This document shows, in pieces, positions 47,001-57,084 of a DNA stretch of 64,000 bases (within the stretch, counting starts at the first letter, position 1; each line of letters opens with the position of its first letter). The DNA is from Littorina saxatilis (lineage: Eukaryota > Mollusca > Gastropoda > Littorinimorpha > Littorinidae). The position numbers and the translations under genes are program-made. Under the pieces are notes generated by a model that did not search any database, was not told the origin of the DNA, and saw nothing but the letters and a program-made list of their open reading frames with translations. The stretch lies in contig NC_090251.1 in the NCBI RefSeq assembly GCF_037325665.1, positions 16,363,972 through 16,427,971 of the forward strand, written 5' to 3'.

Positions 47001-50000
47001 ATATTTGGTGCTGTGTAAGGGTTCACTGAAAACAGAAGAATGTTTCCAACGTTGACCATGATTCATTCATTCTTCATGTTTTCTGGTGCTACCACAGAAG
47101 AGGAAATAAAACTAGTTATTCTAGAGTATGACACAGCCCTTCGCAAAGCTGGTGCGAGTTGCACGAGTTATCTTTCAGTGTAAAGTTTCGTTTGCATAGC
47201 TTTATGAACTAAATAACTCCTACTGTTCAGAATTTTAAAACTAAAATTAAGCCTTAGCCTTTAAAGTGCATATGCTAAATTTGTAAACAACAATTCTTTC
47301 ATGACTCGATCAGGGAAAGAAGTCAGATACTTTGAGACTTGGATGCAAATAGAGCACGAGAAAGGCATAGCGCATGGAAGACTGTTTCCCAGAAGCTGAT
47401 ACACAGCACTGCAAACAGCACAATCTTCTAATTGTACACTTGTTGTTTCTGCAGACCCATTCCTGCCTCTCGGATAGCACCGCCCCCTCCATCGTCCTTC
47501 GATCTGCTGGGTTCCATCTTCCAGGGACAGTCCATCCTGCACATGAACAGTTCTGACATTCTCATCAACAGGGATGGTAAGCAACGTTAAACGTTAAAGT
47601 CTAAAAATAATCATAAGAATGAGAGAGAAAAAATTGCTGGTGAGAAAAATTGGGCATGTTCAATTATAGGATCAGTCATGCTTTCACATGGAGGACCGTG
47701 TTTCTCATGAGCGAAATATAATGAGAAATGTTCAAACTGATTGTTAGTTCGTCTTGGTCAAATATTCAGTTTTGACTCCATAGCTCATCTCATCTGCATG
47801 TGTCTTTAATTGAATTAACTATCCTTCTGCCATCATCTCATGTGCACTGCAGCAAGTCTACACCATATCCGTAAATAAGTTTTTATCTTGTGTTTATCAC
47901 ACCTGAGATGTAGTCTGTACAGGAAAGACCACTGCTACACCATTTGATAACCAATTTGGTGTAGTTTGTACAAGAAAAATCACGGCTGCACCATTTGATA
48001 ACCAATTTGGTTTAGTTTGTACAGGAAAAATCACGGCTGCACCATTTGATAACCAATTTGGTGTAGTTTGTACAGGAAAAATCACGGCTGCACCATTTGA
48101 TAACCAATTTTGGTGTAGTTTGTACAGGAAAAATCACGGCTGCACCATTTAAACCAATTTAAACATTCTCTGCAGGTACCCTGAAAGCCACAAAACCAGT
48201 GAAGGTTCCCAGCTTGGACAAGCCACCGTCACCTATCCCTCGTGCTACACGCATCTCTGACCTCATGGCTCTCGAGTCGACAAGATCAAGAATGGACAGG
48301 AACAGCAACTCCGAACCCTCAGACAGCGGTGACAGTCCCAAGAAATCGAGCAGTCCGGACAGCAATGGAGGTAGTGGTAGTCAGGGCGGTGGATCTTCGG
48401 GAGGCGGTGACAGCGGCGGTGACAACTCTGCCGGTGACTCAGGACACGATGGAGGTGGTGGTGGTGGTGGTAGCAGTGGAGGCGGTTCTGGCGACGGGTC
48501 CAACGATGGAAGCGGTGGAGGAGACGGAGCAGGAGGCTCACCGGGCAGTGGTGGTGGTGGTGATGACAATTCACCAAACGGTGGCGGTGGTGATGACAAT
48601 GAAGACAGCTCTTCAGCACCTCAGAAAACTTCAAAGAATGAAGAGGAGGAGGATGAAGAAGAAAAAGACCAGGGGGAGAAGAGAGAAGAGTCACCTAGCA
48701 GTCATGATGAAGAGGTAGAAGGCCAGAACGAGAAAGGAGAAGGGTCACCAAGTGATGACGGTGACCAACAAGATTCACCAGATCAGGCTCAGGAAGAAAA
48801 CCCAGAAGACCAAGACAACTCAAATCTGGCTGAGAAAGAAACCCCGGTGCAGGCTGAGATGGAGAATTCCCAAAACGCCGAGGATGAGAAAGAGCCGGAA
48901 AATACAGGACAAGATAGGGAAGACAGCCAAGGAGAGACGGATCACACTGCACAAGCTGTCGAAGTGAAAGCCGATTCTGACATGGAGGAGGCTGAAATGA
49001 ATAGCGAAGAAAATGCCAACGAAGAAGGAGAGCTGGAAAATTCTGGCAAAGATAGAGAAGACAGCCAAGGAGAGCTAGAAACTACAGACAAAGATAGAGA
49101 AGACAGCCAAGGAGAGCTAGAAACTACAGACAAAGATAGAGAAGACAGCCAAGGAGAGCTAGAAACTACAGACAAAGATAGAGAAGACAGCCAAGGAGAG
49201 CTAGAAACTACGGAAAAAGATAAGGAAGATAGTCAAGGAGAGCTAGAAAATTCAGGCAAAGATAGGGACGACAGCCAAGGAGAGGTAAAAACTACAGACA
49301 AAGATAGGGACGACAGCCAAGGAGAGGTAAAAACTACAGACAAAGATAGGGACGACAGCCAAGGAGAGACAGATCCCACCGCACAAGCAGCTAAGAAGAG
49401 GGCAGATTCGGACATGGAGGAGGGTGAGATCAGTTCCTCTGGAACTCCCTGCGTCAGCGCGTCCACCTCACAAGAAGACATCCAGCCAAGTTCCAACAAC
49501 CACGGAGCCGGCCATCAGTCTGCAGCACGGAGAGAGAGAAGGGAGAGGAGGAAGAACAGGTGGACGGACATCGAAGAGGGGGAGGAAGGGGAGATCACTC
49601 TGCCTCAGGAGGTGACCACCCCCTTCTCCCTGGCCAGCTTCCTGTCGCACAGAGACCAGGAAGAACTGGAGGACAACGGCCCGTCATCTTCGCAGGGTTC
49701 GGAACGAGATCGAGAGTTTGCCTTCATCAACGGGACGTTTGCCCGAGTTAACAAGCGGGAGGTGGACGAGAACGACCTTGACAGGCGTCTTAATACCATT
49801 CAGCAGCAGCGCAGGGAAGAGAGATCGCTGATGAGAATGTACGGCCTTGACGACGAACAAGGTCAGGCCGAGGGTGGAGCAGCCGGCAGGGACAACAGAG
49901 AAAGCGGCAGAGATCAAGGTCGTGATAGTGATGACAGATCGCGGGAAGGTCGGCGACGCTCCCACAGTCGATCGCGAGACAGAGACCGGGAGAAACGACG

Positions 50001-53000
50001 CTCAAGGTCCAGGGAAAGAAAGAGGTCAAGGTCGCAAGAGAGGCAGAGGTCAGGGTCTGGGTCACGAGAGGATAGACCTGCCAAGCGAGCCAGAGACAGT
50101 GGAGAAGATTCCGGTACAGACCGGAGTAAGGGAAAGGAAGATTCCGGTACAGAAAGGAGTAAGGAAAGGGATGACTCCGGTACAGAAAGGAGTAAGGAAA
50201 GGGATGACTCCGGTACAGAAAGGAGTAGGGGAAGGGATGGCTCCGGTCAGGAAAGAAGTAGAGGTAGGGACGACAAAGATGCTCGGTCCAGAGAGGACAA
50301 AGAAGGTCGTGGAAGGGACGACAAAGACGTTCGGGGAAGAGACAACAGATCAGACCGATCTGGGCGTGACAGAGACAGGCCCGGGAGAGACAGAGACCAG
50401 TTTGGAAGAGAGAGGCGTGAAGGAGATCGCAGTCAGGGTGGTGAGGACAGAAGCAGGGAACGAAGCGATGAGAGGAGCAGGGAACGAAAGCGCTCAAGGT
50501 CGCCCCGAGATCGGCGCGACAGGGACCGGGAGCGAGACCGACAGCAGGAAAGAGAAGACGACGATCGCTTCGCCAAAGCTGGATGGCGAGGCAACACCAG
50601 TCGCGGAGGGCAGGACAGGGGTGGGAGGGGAAGAGAAGGAGGAGGAGGGTGGGGCAGAGATGATGGGGGGAGGGGTAGAGGAGACAGAGGGAGGGGCAGG
50701 GGAGAAGGAGGGTGGGGCAGAGATGATGGGGGGAGGGGTAGAGGAGACAGAGGGAGGGGCAGGGGGGAAGGAGGGTGGGGCAGAGATGATGGAGGGAGGG
50801 GCAGAGGCGGAGGAGACTGGAGGGGCCGAGAGCGGGGCGGCCAGGGTAGAGACAGGGAAGACAGAAATTTCGGAGGGCGAGGCCAGCAAGGGGACTGGGC
50901 AGAGTCCAGAGGAGGAAGAGGAGAGGAGTCGGGCTTCAACCGCGACCCAGACAACAGGTTTGGACGCTGGCCCAAGGAGGACCAGGCATCAGGCAAGAAG
51001 GTAAATGTGGGGTTCATGGGCAGACAAGACATGGGCAGACAGGACTTGTTCCCCCAGCAGGGTCAGTTCCAGCAGCCCCCTCCCTCCCTCCCACCCCAAG
51101 ATCCGTTCCAGCAGCCACCGTTTGGGGGAGGGAGCCAGCCACCCCCACCCTTCGGCGGAGGAGCAGGAGGAGGCCAGCCCCCGTTGTTTCACCACCCCCC
51201 AACCCAGATGGACGCCTTCGCCCCCACCTCCGTTCCTCCTCCTCCCCCACCCGGCTCCCAGTCTGCAGGGTCTAGCAGCTTTCAGCCATGGATGGGAGCA
51301 GGTTTTCAGCAACCACCGCCGCCGCAACAACCACAGTCATCATCCAGCCAGCAGGGACCTCCCCAGCCGCCAGGCATGATGGGAGACTACAGCCAGCCCC
51401 CTCCCCCTCTCCCTGGAGCGCTCAACCTGGCTCTCAACAACGGCGACTTTGAGACACTAAAAAAAAGTCTGTTGCTGCTGACGGGTTCGGATCCCAATAC
51501 CCCAGTGTCGGGTTCGCCAGGCACCGGGTTCGCTGCAAACATGGCCGATCAGCCCCCCCCTGCCCCGCCGCTCATGGGAGACAGGCCGCCCGGCTACCGA
51601 GGTGGCGGAGAGAGCGTCTTTTCCGAAACCAGCGGCAACGGTGAAGGAGAGCCGATGGATCTGGAAGTGCCCTCTGGCAGTAAAGACGTCAGTTCCTTGT
51701 GCTGCTTTTTTGTCCGTTTCTCTTTCTCGTCTTCTGCTGTTGTACTGTTCTCAGTCTGTCTGATTCTTCTTCTTCTTCTTCTTCTGTTTTCATGGGCTGA
51801 AACTCCCACGTACACTCGTGTTTTTTGCAAGAGTGGGTTTTTACGTGCATGACCGTTTTTACCCTGCCATTATAGGCAGCCATACGCCGCTTTCAGGGGG
51901 AGTCTGTCTGATAAATCATTGTCTGTTCTCAATAATTTTTTATACTCTGTTTTTTGGGCTGTGAAGAGAATTTTATAAATATGTAGTGCAAATGGTAACT
52001 GGGATTTACTTTTCCTCTGATCAGTGATTGCGTTAGTACATGTACTCTGATTTAAACATTGGAACGCATACCTGAAGAAAAGGCTATTTACTATTAATTT
52101 TGTAATCATTTTATCTATCATCAGACAGGTGAAACTTTACTTATCATTTCAACCAATCAATTAATTGTGACACAGACAGAGACAAAGAGTGTGTGAGTTA
52201 TTGTTGAATCTTTGCCTGCGACTGCTTTCAGGACTTTCAGCAACACGTGGTGGAAGAGGTGAAGAACGCTATTCGTCCTTACTTCAACAACCGCCAGATC
52301 AACAAAAAAGATTACAAAGAGATTCTCCAGAAATGTGTTCCCAAGGTGAGTCATGCCAGGCCTACTGTTGCACAATGATCAGGTATTTGCACAAGTCAAA
52401 GAAATGAATAAAGTGTACCTTGTGTGTCATGCTAAGAATACTGTCACACAATGTTCAGTCATTACTCAGCACAAAACCAAAGAAATGAATTAAGTGTACC
52501 TTGTGTGTCATGCTAAGAATACTGTCACACAATGTTCAGTCATTACTCAGCACAAAACCAAAGAAAGGAATTAAGTGTACCTTGTGTGTCATGCTAAGAA
52601 TACTGTCACACAATGTTCAGTCATTACTCAGCACAAAACCAAAGAAATGAATTAAGTGTACCTTGTGTGTCATGCTAAGAATACTGTCACACAATGTTCA
52701 GTCATTACTCAGCACAAAACCAAAGAAAGGAATACAGTGTACCTTGTGTGTCATGCTAAGAATACTGTCACACAATGTTCAGTCATTACTCAGCACAAAA
52801 CCAAAGAAAGGAATTAAGTGTACCTTGTGTGTCATGCTAAGTATACTGTCACACAATGTTCAGTCATTACTCAGCACAAAATCAAAGAAATGAATAAAGT
52901 GTACCTTGTGTGTCATGCTAAGAATACTGTCACACAATGTTCAGTCATTATTCAACACAAAACCAAAGAAAGGAATAAAGTGTACCTTGTGTGTCATGCT

Positions 53001-54108
53001 AAGAATACTGTCACACAATGTTCAGTCATTACTCAGCACAAAACCAAATAAATGAATTAAGTGTACCTTGTGTGTCATGCTAAGAATACTGTCACACAAT
53101 GTTCAGTCATTACTCAGCACAAAATCAAAGAAATGAATAAAGTGTACCTTGTGTGTCATGCTAAGAATACTGTCACACAATGTTCAGTCATTACTCAGCA
53201 CAAAACCAAAGAAAGGAATTAAGTGTACCTTGTGTGTCATGCTAAGAATACTGTCACACAATGTTCAGTCATTACTTATCACAAAACAAAAGAAAGGAAT
53301 TAAGTGCTCCCTCTCGCATTGCCTGTCCTTAACTGGATGAAGTCGACTACGCGAAGTATACTTCACGAAGCTGGCTACACGAAGCTTTAGCACTGAGTTT
53401 TGGGTAAAAAGACTTTGCGAAGTCGACCTCAGGCTCAATTGAGGACCAGCTTGATGCAATTTGACCACTTTTTTTTTTTTTTAAGGCATTGGAGGTGTTT
53501 CCGTTGGCATGTGATTTGCATTAATTACTATTTGAATTGTAATTGAATGTTCCCCAAGACTAAAACTAAAAAAAAACACTGCCTGTCTTCCTTGGAACAC
53601 AATGGCAAGATTATATTTCCAGTCTCATTATGGTGGAAACAGCGTGAAACTAAATCCTTAGTTTGATACTCTTACCAGCTTACATTTCAAATACAGTGGA
53701 ACGCCCCCTGTAAGACCTTGCATTCCAAGATCGTTTGTTCTAAACGTCTGTAAATTTACCTCCATTTCAAGACTTCTAACTTTTTAAACCTTATTTTGTC
53801 AGATTTGTGTATGATTCAGCTTATGATTCCTATGTGTTTGTAATTGATTTGAATGTGTAAGTTTGCTTGTAAATTATATGAATGTGTATGTTTGCTTGTA
53901 ATTGATTTGAATGTGCTTGTAATTGATTTGAATGTGTATGTTTGCTTGTAATTGATTTAAATGTGCTTGTAAATGATTTGAATGTGCTTATAATTGATTT
54001 GAATGTGTATGTTTGCAGGTGTTCAGCAGCGGTGAAATCAACCAAAAGAAAATTGCCAGTCTGGTTGGAGCGTACGTCAAGAAAATGCGTGGTGGTCGAT
54101 CCAAGTAA
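38071..54108 (+). CDS. PHRF1: PHD and RING finger protein 1, 14 coding exons
   Basis: Exons: 38071-38104, 39052-39174, 39601-39842, 40966-41049, 41501-41637, 41965-42053, 42866-43026, 43581-43913, 44767-44969, 45762-45869, 47455-47576, 48176-51687, 52232-52345, 54019-54108; every phase agrees, giving 1783 aa (human 1649). Start context accATGG, exon entered at 38006. Regions: acidic 12-100; RING 101-141 (CPIC, CDHQFCKEC, CPVD, with Asp as last ligand as in the family); PHD 186-230 (CEVC, LLLCDGCD, YHCEC, EEWFCPTC); basic Lys/Arg/Thr run ~295-395; DLLGSIFQGQS-MNSSDILINRDG ~520-545, a PHRF1 signature; Gly/Ser-rich then acidic repeats 600-960; RS ~1135-1330; RG-rich ~1350-1440; Pro-rich 1490-1660; C-terminal module 1716-1783. 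Human PHRF1 is a nuclear E3 ligase (TGIF, NHEJ) that binds methylated H3K36 and the Pol II tail. The donor at 51687 (gac|gtcagt) is the weakest junction. Confidence 0.95.
38377..38768. mobile_element. GGCTCACGTAAG TIR element, copy 2, in PHRF1 intron 1
   Basis: Ends ggctcacgtaag (38377) and cttacgtgagcc (ending 38768). Inverted relative to copy 1 at 7805-8237: the TGACGT cluster (aagacgtcatattacattga, cgtcacattatgacgtac) comes first, then gatctagatctagtgtctcg and the GT run. Confidence 0.85.
39843..40965 (+). other. PHRF1 intron 3 with a GC-rich dispersed-repeat-like block
   Basis: 40430-40900 is strikingly GC-richer than the rest of the intron. It has no continuous reading frame, and the acceptor follows at 40964-40965. 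The edges tacagtgcag (40295) and ggttccactgta (ending ~40929) are weakly inverted, so this may be one TIR element of ~635 bp. Class unknown. Confidence 0.4.
42274..42550 (+). repeat. 43-bp minisatellite in PHRF1 intron 6
   Basis: Six and a half near-perfect 43-bp units beginning cagctgcctgcccttgtcat and ending ctggcaatagttt, starting at 42274, 42317, 42360, 42403, 42446, 42489 and 42532. The flank 42550-42670 (gtgaccccaggtcaatgacc) is repeated at about 57088-57245, so the unit arose inside a dispersed repeat. Confidence 0.95.
45000..45365 (-). repeat. tRNA-derived SINE, head type A, in PHRF1 intron 9
   Basis: Target-site duplication gggattaact at 44990-44999 and 45366-45375. On the minus strand the head reads gtggcgtagtggtaagac (box A) ... 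gtgagttcgaatcccgg (box B), followed by a body with cacacgtaaaaac, cagggtaaaaacggccatac and the 3' end tttcagcccatgaacatag. The body is shared with 45973-46341 but the head is not. Confidence 0.93.
45973..46341 (-). repeat. tRNA-derived SINE, head type B, in PHRF1 intron 10
   Basis: Target-site duplication tgagtaattggt at 45961-45972 and 46342-46353. Minus-strand head: ggggatgtagctcagtcggt, agcgcgctgg (box A and anticodon arm) and cgtgagttcgtcccc (box B). Body: ctcctcggtgtccgaacacc, ccatgtcagagttcggtggg, ggcggggtaaaaacggtcat; the 3' end is cccacgaacgcagaagaag. Confidence 0.94.
46410..46740 (+). repeat. AAGGTCA-type repeats, locus 3, PHRF1 intron 10
   Basis: Two ~175-bp units: aaaaacttaacgttgaggtt, ctttgcacacttttagggtt, tgaccctatcaaatttgggg, gtcacagcggggtcatg, then again from 46568. 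Here the half-site is GGGTCA rather than AAGGTCA. The rest of the intron to 47454 has no other feature. Confidence 0.65.
47909..48160 (+). repeat. 51-bp minisatellite in PHRF1 intron 11
   Basis: About four and a half units of ccatttgataaccaatttgg, tgtagtttgtacaggaaaaa, tcacggctgca. The array ends 15 bases before the acceptor of the 3.5-kb exon at 48176. Confidence 0.9.
49040..49371 (+). repeat. Coding repeat of 14 residues in PHRF1 (DREDSQGELETTDK)
   Basis: Eight 42-bp units (gatagagaagacagccaagg, agagctagaaactacagaca, aa) in frame inside exon 12. Types: DREDSQGELETTDK (x4), DKEDSQGELENSGK and DRDDSQGEVKTTDK. The array is bracketed by a longer duplicated segment, SQGETDHTAQA-KADSDMEEAE (from 48931) and SQGETDPTAQA-RADSDMEEGE (from 49351). 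Confidence 0.93.
50634..50862 (+). repeat. Coding RG-rich repeat in PHRF1
   Basis: About three 72-bp units encoding GGWGRDDGGRGRGDRGRG, RGE. Arg-Gly dipeptides dominate residues ~1350-1440, just after the RS region. Such RG/RGG boxes usually bind RNA and are arginine-methylation targets; that role is inferred here. Confidence 0.9.
51765..51900 (-). repeat. 5'-truncated SINE 77 bp after the PHRF1 exon 12 donor
   Basis: Target-site duplication agtctgtctgat at 51753-51764 and 51901-51912. The insert is the 3' ~135 bp of the SINE family at 45000 and 45973 (minus strand), with a CTT-repeat tail on the plus strand. It extends an artefactual open frame past the true exon end at 51687. Confidence 0.93.
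52346..53305 (+). repeat. 81-bp minisatellite filling PHRF1 intron 13
   Basis: Eleven 81-bp periods, unit starts at 52411, 52492, 52573 ... 53302, each aagtgtaccttgtgtgtcat, gctaagaatactgtcacaca, atgttcagtcattactcagc, then A-rich. The first diverged unit begins at the splice donor itself (gtgagtcatgccaggcctac versus gtgtgtcatgctaagaatac). Confidence 0.95.
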
Positions 54109-54633
54109 ACGAGTCTGTGGGTATTTCTTTGGCTTTGAACTTTCTGCGCTGCATTGGTGCAAGTCAGCGTCAGCCATGCCAGTTGATCGACAGGCAGAAG
54201 TCACACCAAACCTTGCTCTGCGTGTGTTTTCCTTCAAGATGCAACACTGACATGTGATCTTCAGTTCCTTGGAATCCCGTTGTAGTTTAGAATTTCTAAA
54301 GTCTCCAGTTTTGTTTGTATTTTTTTTGGTCATCTGCAGGTACTGTTTTGATTCATATGAAAAGGGATAACTAGATAACTAGCGAGACAGTACTTGCATT
54401 AGATGACATTGTTTCATTCTGAGATGTGGCCAGAATTGTGTTTTCATCAAATTGTAAAGTATTCTTTCACTTGTTTTTGTTCTTAAGATGTGGCTAGATA
54501 GTGTTTTCATCAAATTGTAGAATATTCTGTTAGTTCAGTTGCTGTCAGGCGATTTCTTGAGAGGCAATGGAAGAACAGCGGCATGATGTCCTTCCAGATG
54601 ACATTTTCTTCTCAACTTGTTTTCTGGTGTACA

Positions 54634-54639
54634 AATAAA
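54634..54639 (+). terminator. Candidate polyadenylation signal of PHRF1
   Basis: First AATAAA after the PHRF1 stop, about 525 bases downstream, followed by GT- and T-rich sequence. Placement of the 3' end is inference. Confidence 0.5.
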
Positions 54640-54756
54640 AGGTGGGATTATTCCTTATGTGAGCGATCCACTGCCCTTAGCAGCTGCCTGTCACATGAGG
54701 GGGCCTGGAACATTAATTGGTAGAACAACAATCCCTTTTCTGTGTTTTTCGTCTCT

Positions 54757-54766
<10 letters not shown>

Positions 54767-54787
<21 letters not shown>

Positions 54788-54789
54788 GG
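54767..54789 (+). repeat. Poly-T/poly-G tract (23 G)
   Basis: A run of 12 T directly followed by 23 G, about 130 bases past the candidate poly(A) signal of PHRF1. A similar interrupted tract lies at 56367-56389. Confidence 0.9.
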
Positions 54790-54985
54790 ATACCCAAACT
54801 TAGTCCAAGGTACAGGTTTGCCATTTGATTATTAATGGTTTTTTCAACTCACTTTTTGCTGGTCGGTGGCATTTTTTTATCAGAAAATTGATTATCATTT
54901 CTACATCATCTATATTTCCATTAACATTTAGGTATTTTTCATTTCAATGTTATAACTTATGTTTAGAGTTGAATTTGTCAAAACA

Positions 54986-55460
54986 TCCCGCAGTGGGGCA
55001 CTGCGGTTATGAAATTAAAGGCCCCTCCTGTTTTTGGAACCGCAGGAGCTTTCTAGTTTGCTGTTAGGTAGATTTTTGGTTCCTCTTTCCTGTCATGCTC
55101 TCTTTTTCTTCATGAATTCTTTTCTTTTTTCTGCCTTCTTGCTCATTCACCTGTATTTTTTTCCAAAAATCTCTTCTCTTGCCGCTTGTCTCGCGATTCA
55201 TGTATAGTTTAATCTGTTAGTGTTCTGATGTAAGTCCAGCAGTAGATAGGTTAAGCCTATTTTAACATACTGGAAACTGGTAATCTTCCAGTAGGTATTA
55301 ATTTAGTTTTACTAAAGCCTGCTGGGACACAAGTAATGGGTTAGTGCATTTGTAAACAGGAATCGCTTGACAAGTGGCCCCCTTCATCCCCCCCTTCCTC
55401 GTCCTGATATGGCTCTGCGTAGTCGGCTGGACGTTAAGCAACAAATAAACAAACAAACAA
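54986..55460 (+). repeat. SINE (GCAGTGGGGCACTGC head), 475 bp, 14-bp target-site duplication
   Basis: aatttgtcaaaaca at 54972-54985 and 55461-55474. The same sequence as 33420-33893 apart from one T in a T run (55150s). The near identity and intact duplications mean both insertions are young. Confidence 0.95.
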
Positions 55461-55685
55461 AATTTGTCAAAACAAAAAGATAACACGACAGAAGAAACCT
55501 GTTTGGGTATATTCTTCATCAATATTTTGTCAGCCTGTTGACTTCAGCATGGTATATAACATTGCATCTGTGTGTATGATTTACTTTTAAGACTGAGCAA
55601 GTGAGACCTGTATGTTGCAGAGATGTACTTATGTGTGGAGTTGTTGTTGTCACCAATTGTTAATGTGATGGTTAACTTGCTCCAG

Positions 55686-56049
55686 TCCCCCCGCGGGTTA
55701 GGGGGAAGAATTTACCCGATGCTCCCCAGCATGTCGTAAGAGGCGACTAACGGATTCTGTTTCTCTTTTTACCCTTGTTAAGTGTTTCTTGTATAGACTA
55801 TAGTCAATTTTTGTAAAGCAGTATGTAAGAAATGTTAAGTCCTTTGTACTGGAAACTTGCATTCTCCCAGTAAGGTAATACATTGTACTACGTTGCAAGC
55901 CCCTGGAGCAAATTTTTGATTAGTGCTTTTTTGAACAAGAAACAATTGACAAGTGGCTCTATCCCATCTCCCCCCTTTCCCCGTCGCGATATAACCTTCG
56001 TGGTTGAAAACGACGTTAAACACCAAATAAAGTAAGACAGAAAGAAAGA
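55686..56049 (+). repeat. SINE (GCGGGTTAGGGGG head) with 8-bp target-site duplication
   Basis: tgctccag at 55678-55685 and 56050-56057. Collinear with 18042-18429, apart from small deletions (about 20 bp near ggagtcccatattggttggg and 9 bp near agattttag). Confidence 0.9.
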
Positions 56050-56057
56050 TGCTCCAG

Positions 56058-56649
56058 GTGTGCAAAACATCACTGATAGTGTTGCAGTGTTGGCTGACCG
56101 AGAGAAGTTTGGCTGCTTCCACTAGACATGGTATGAATGATGAAAACAGTATGTTAGTTGTAGATATGTTTTAAGTACAGCATTGAAATTGTCATGCTGA
56201 ATGTATACTAATCTCTGGTAGATGCAGCGGAACTGCCGACAATTTGAGAAAAACAGATATTAAAAGGGATTAAATTTACAGACCTTATAAGCAGAGCATG
56301 TGAAAAAACAGGGTCTTGAGAAGGGGACTGTCTTAAATCTTGTGTATATTTGAATATGTGTCTTAAGGGGGGGGGGGGGGGAGGGGGGGCACTGTACCTT
56401 GGTTGTTAAATTTTGCTGACTGAAATTGACGAGTTTGTCATGTTGAGTGTAAACCATCCACTGTTAGATAGTGTGTTGTGCCAGATTGCAGAATGATCCA
56501 AGTTTGCTTATCTTTCTCACTAGTATCACTTCACCCCACCAACTTTTTTTTTATTAAAGCCATAGCCCTTCCCGTGAAAACAGTTCGGCTCACCATCTCA
56601 GTTCTGGGCAGGCTTTTACATGGGATAAGACCATCCCATCCCTCCACTT
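56058..56649. other. Intergenic stretch with a G tract
   Basis: Nothing coding. An interrupted G run at 56367-56389 is the only notable feature. Confidence 0.5.
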
Positions 56650-56945
56650 AGGCCTAAAAAAAAAATAGGTGTGGTTACGGTAACCCGACCTACCCTATTT
56701 TTAGGGGCCGACCCTATAACTTTTTATTACATTTGTCAAAAAAAGAAGAAAAAAAACGAGTGCAGAAAACGCAATGAAAGCGACAGCGCTCGAGTCGCAC
56801 ACTTATTTCCCTGTCAAGTAGGTTTAATTTGTACACATTAGAACAAAAAGTTTAAAAAAAAAAAAAGTGATTGCCTACCTTCCTACCCTATTTTTTTGGG
56901 CTATGTTACCGTAACCACACCTATTTTTTTTGTTTGGCCTTACCC
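56650..56945. mobile_element. Short TIR element (MITE), poly-A/T-flanked family, copy 4
   Basis: Ends aggcctaaaaaaaaaatagg, tgtggttacggtaaccc and gttaccgtaaccacacctat, then GGCC. Nearly collinear with 11633-11908 over its full length. Confidence 0.85.
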
Positions 56946-57084
56946 TATTTCGGGAATGCAAGGCTTTTCATTGTTAAAGACGCAATGCCCTCTTTTAAGG
57001 TAAATGAGAAAAATCCACACAATAGGCACTTCTATGGTATTGGGCGCCGTACACATGTATTGTAAAGCAAAAGGCACTCTGGCC

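Noticed and set aside
49790-51032. Long frames in other phases across PHRF1 exon 12
   Set aside because: Shadows of Arg/Gly/Asp-rich repeats; only one frame carries the splice-consistent protein.
51688-51852. C-terminal extension of the exon 12 frame (VSSLCCFFVRF...)
   Set aside because: It reads into intron and a SINE. The next exons restore the conserved C-terminal module when the donor at 51687 is used.
52346-53305. 81-bp array considered as a CRISPR-like array
   Set aside because: No spacers: units are tandem and contiguous, within a eukaryotic intron.
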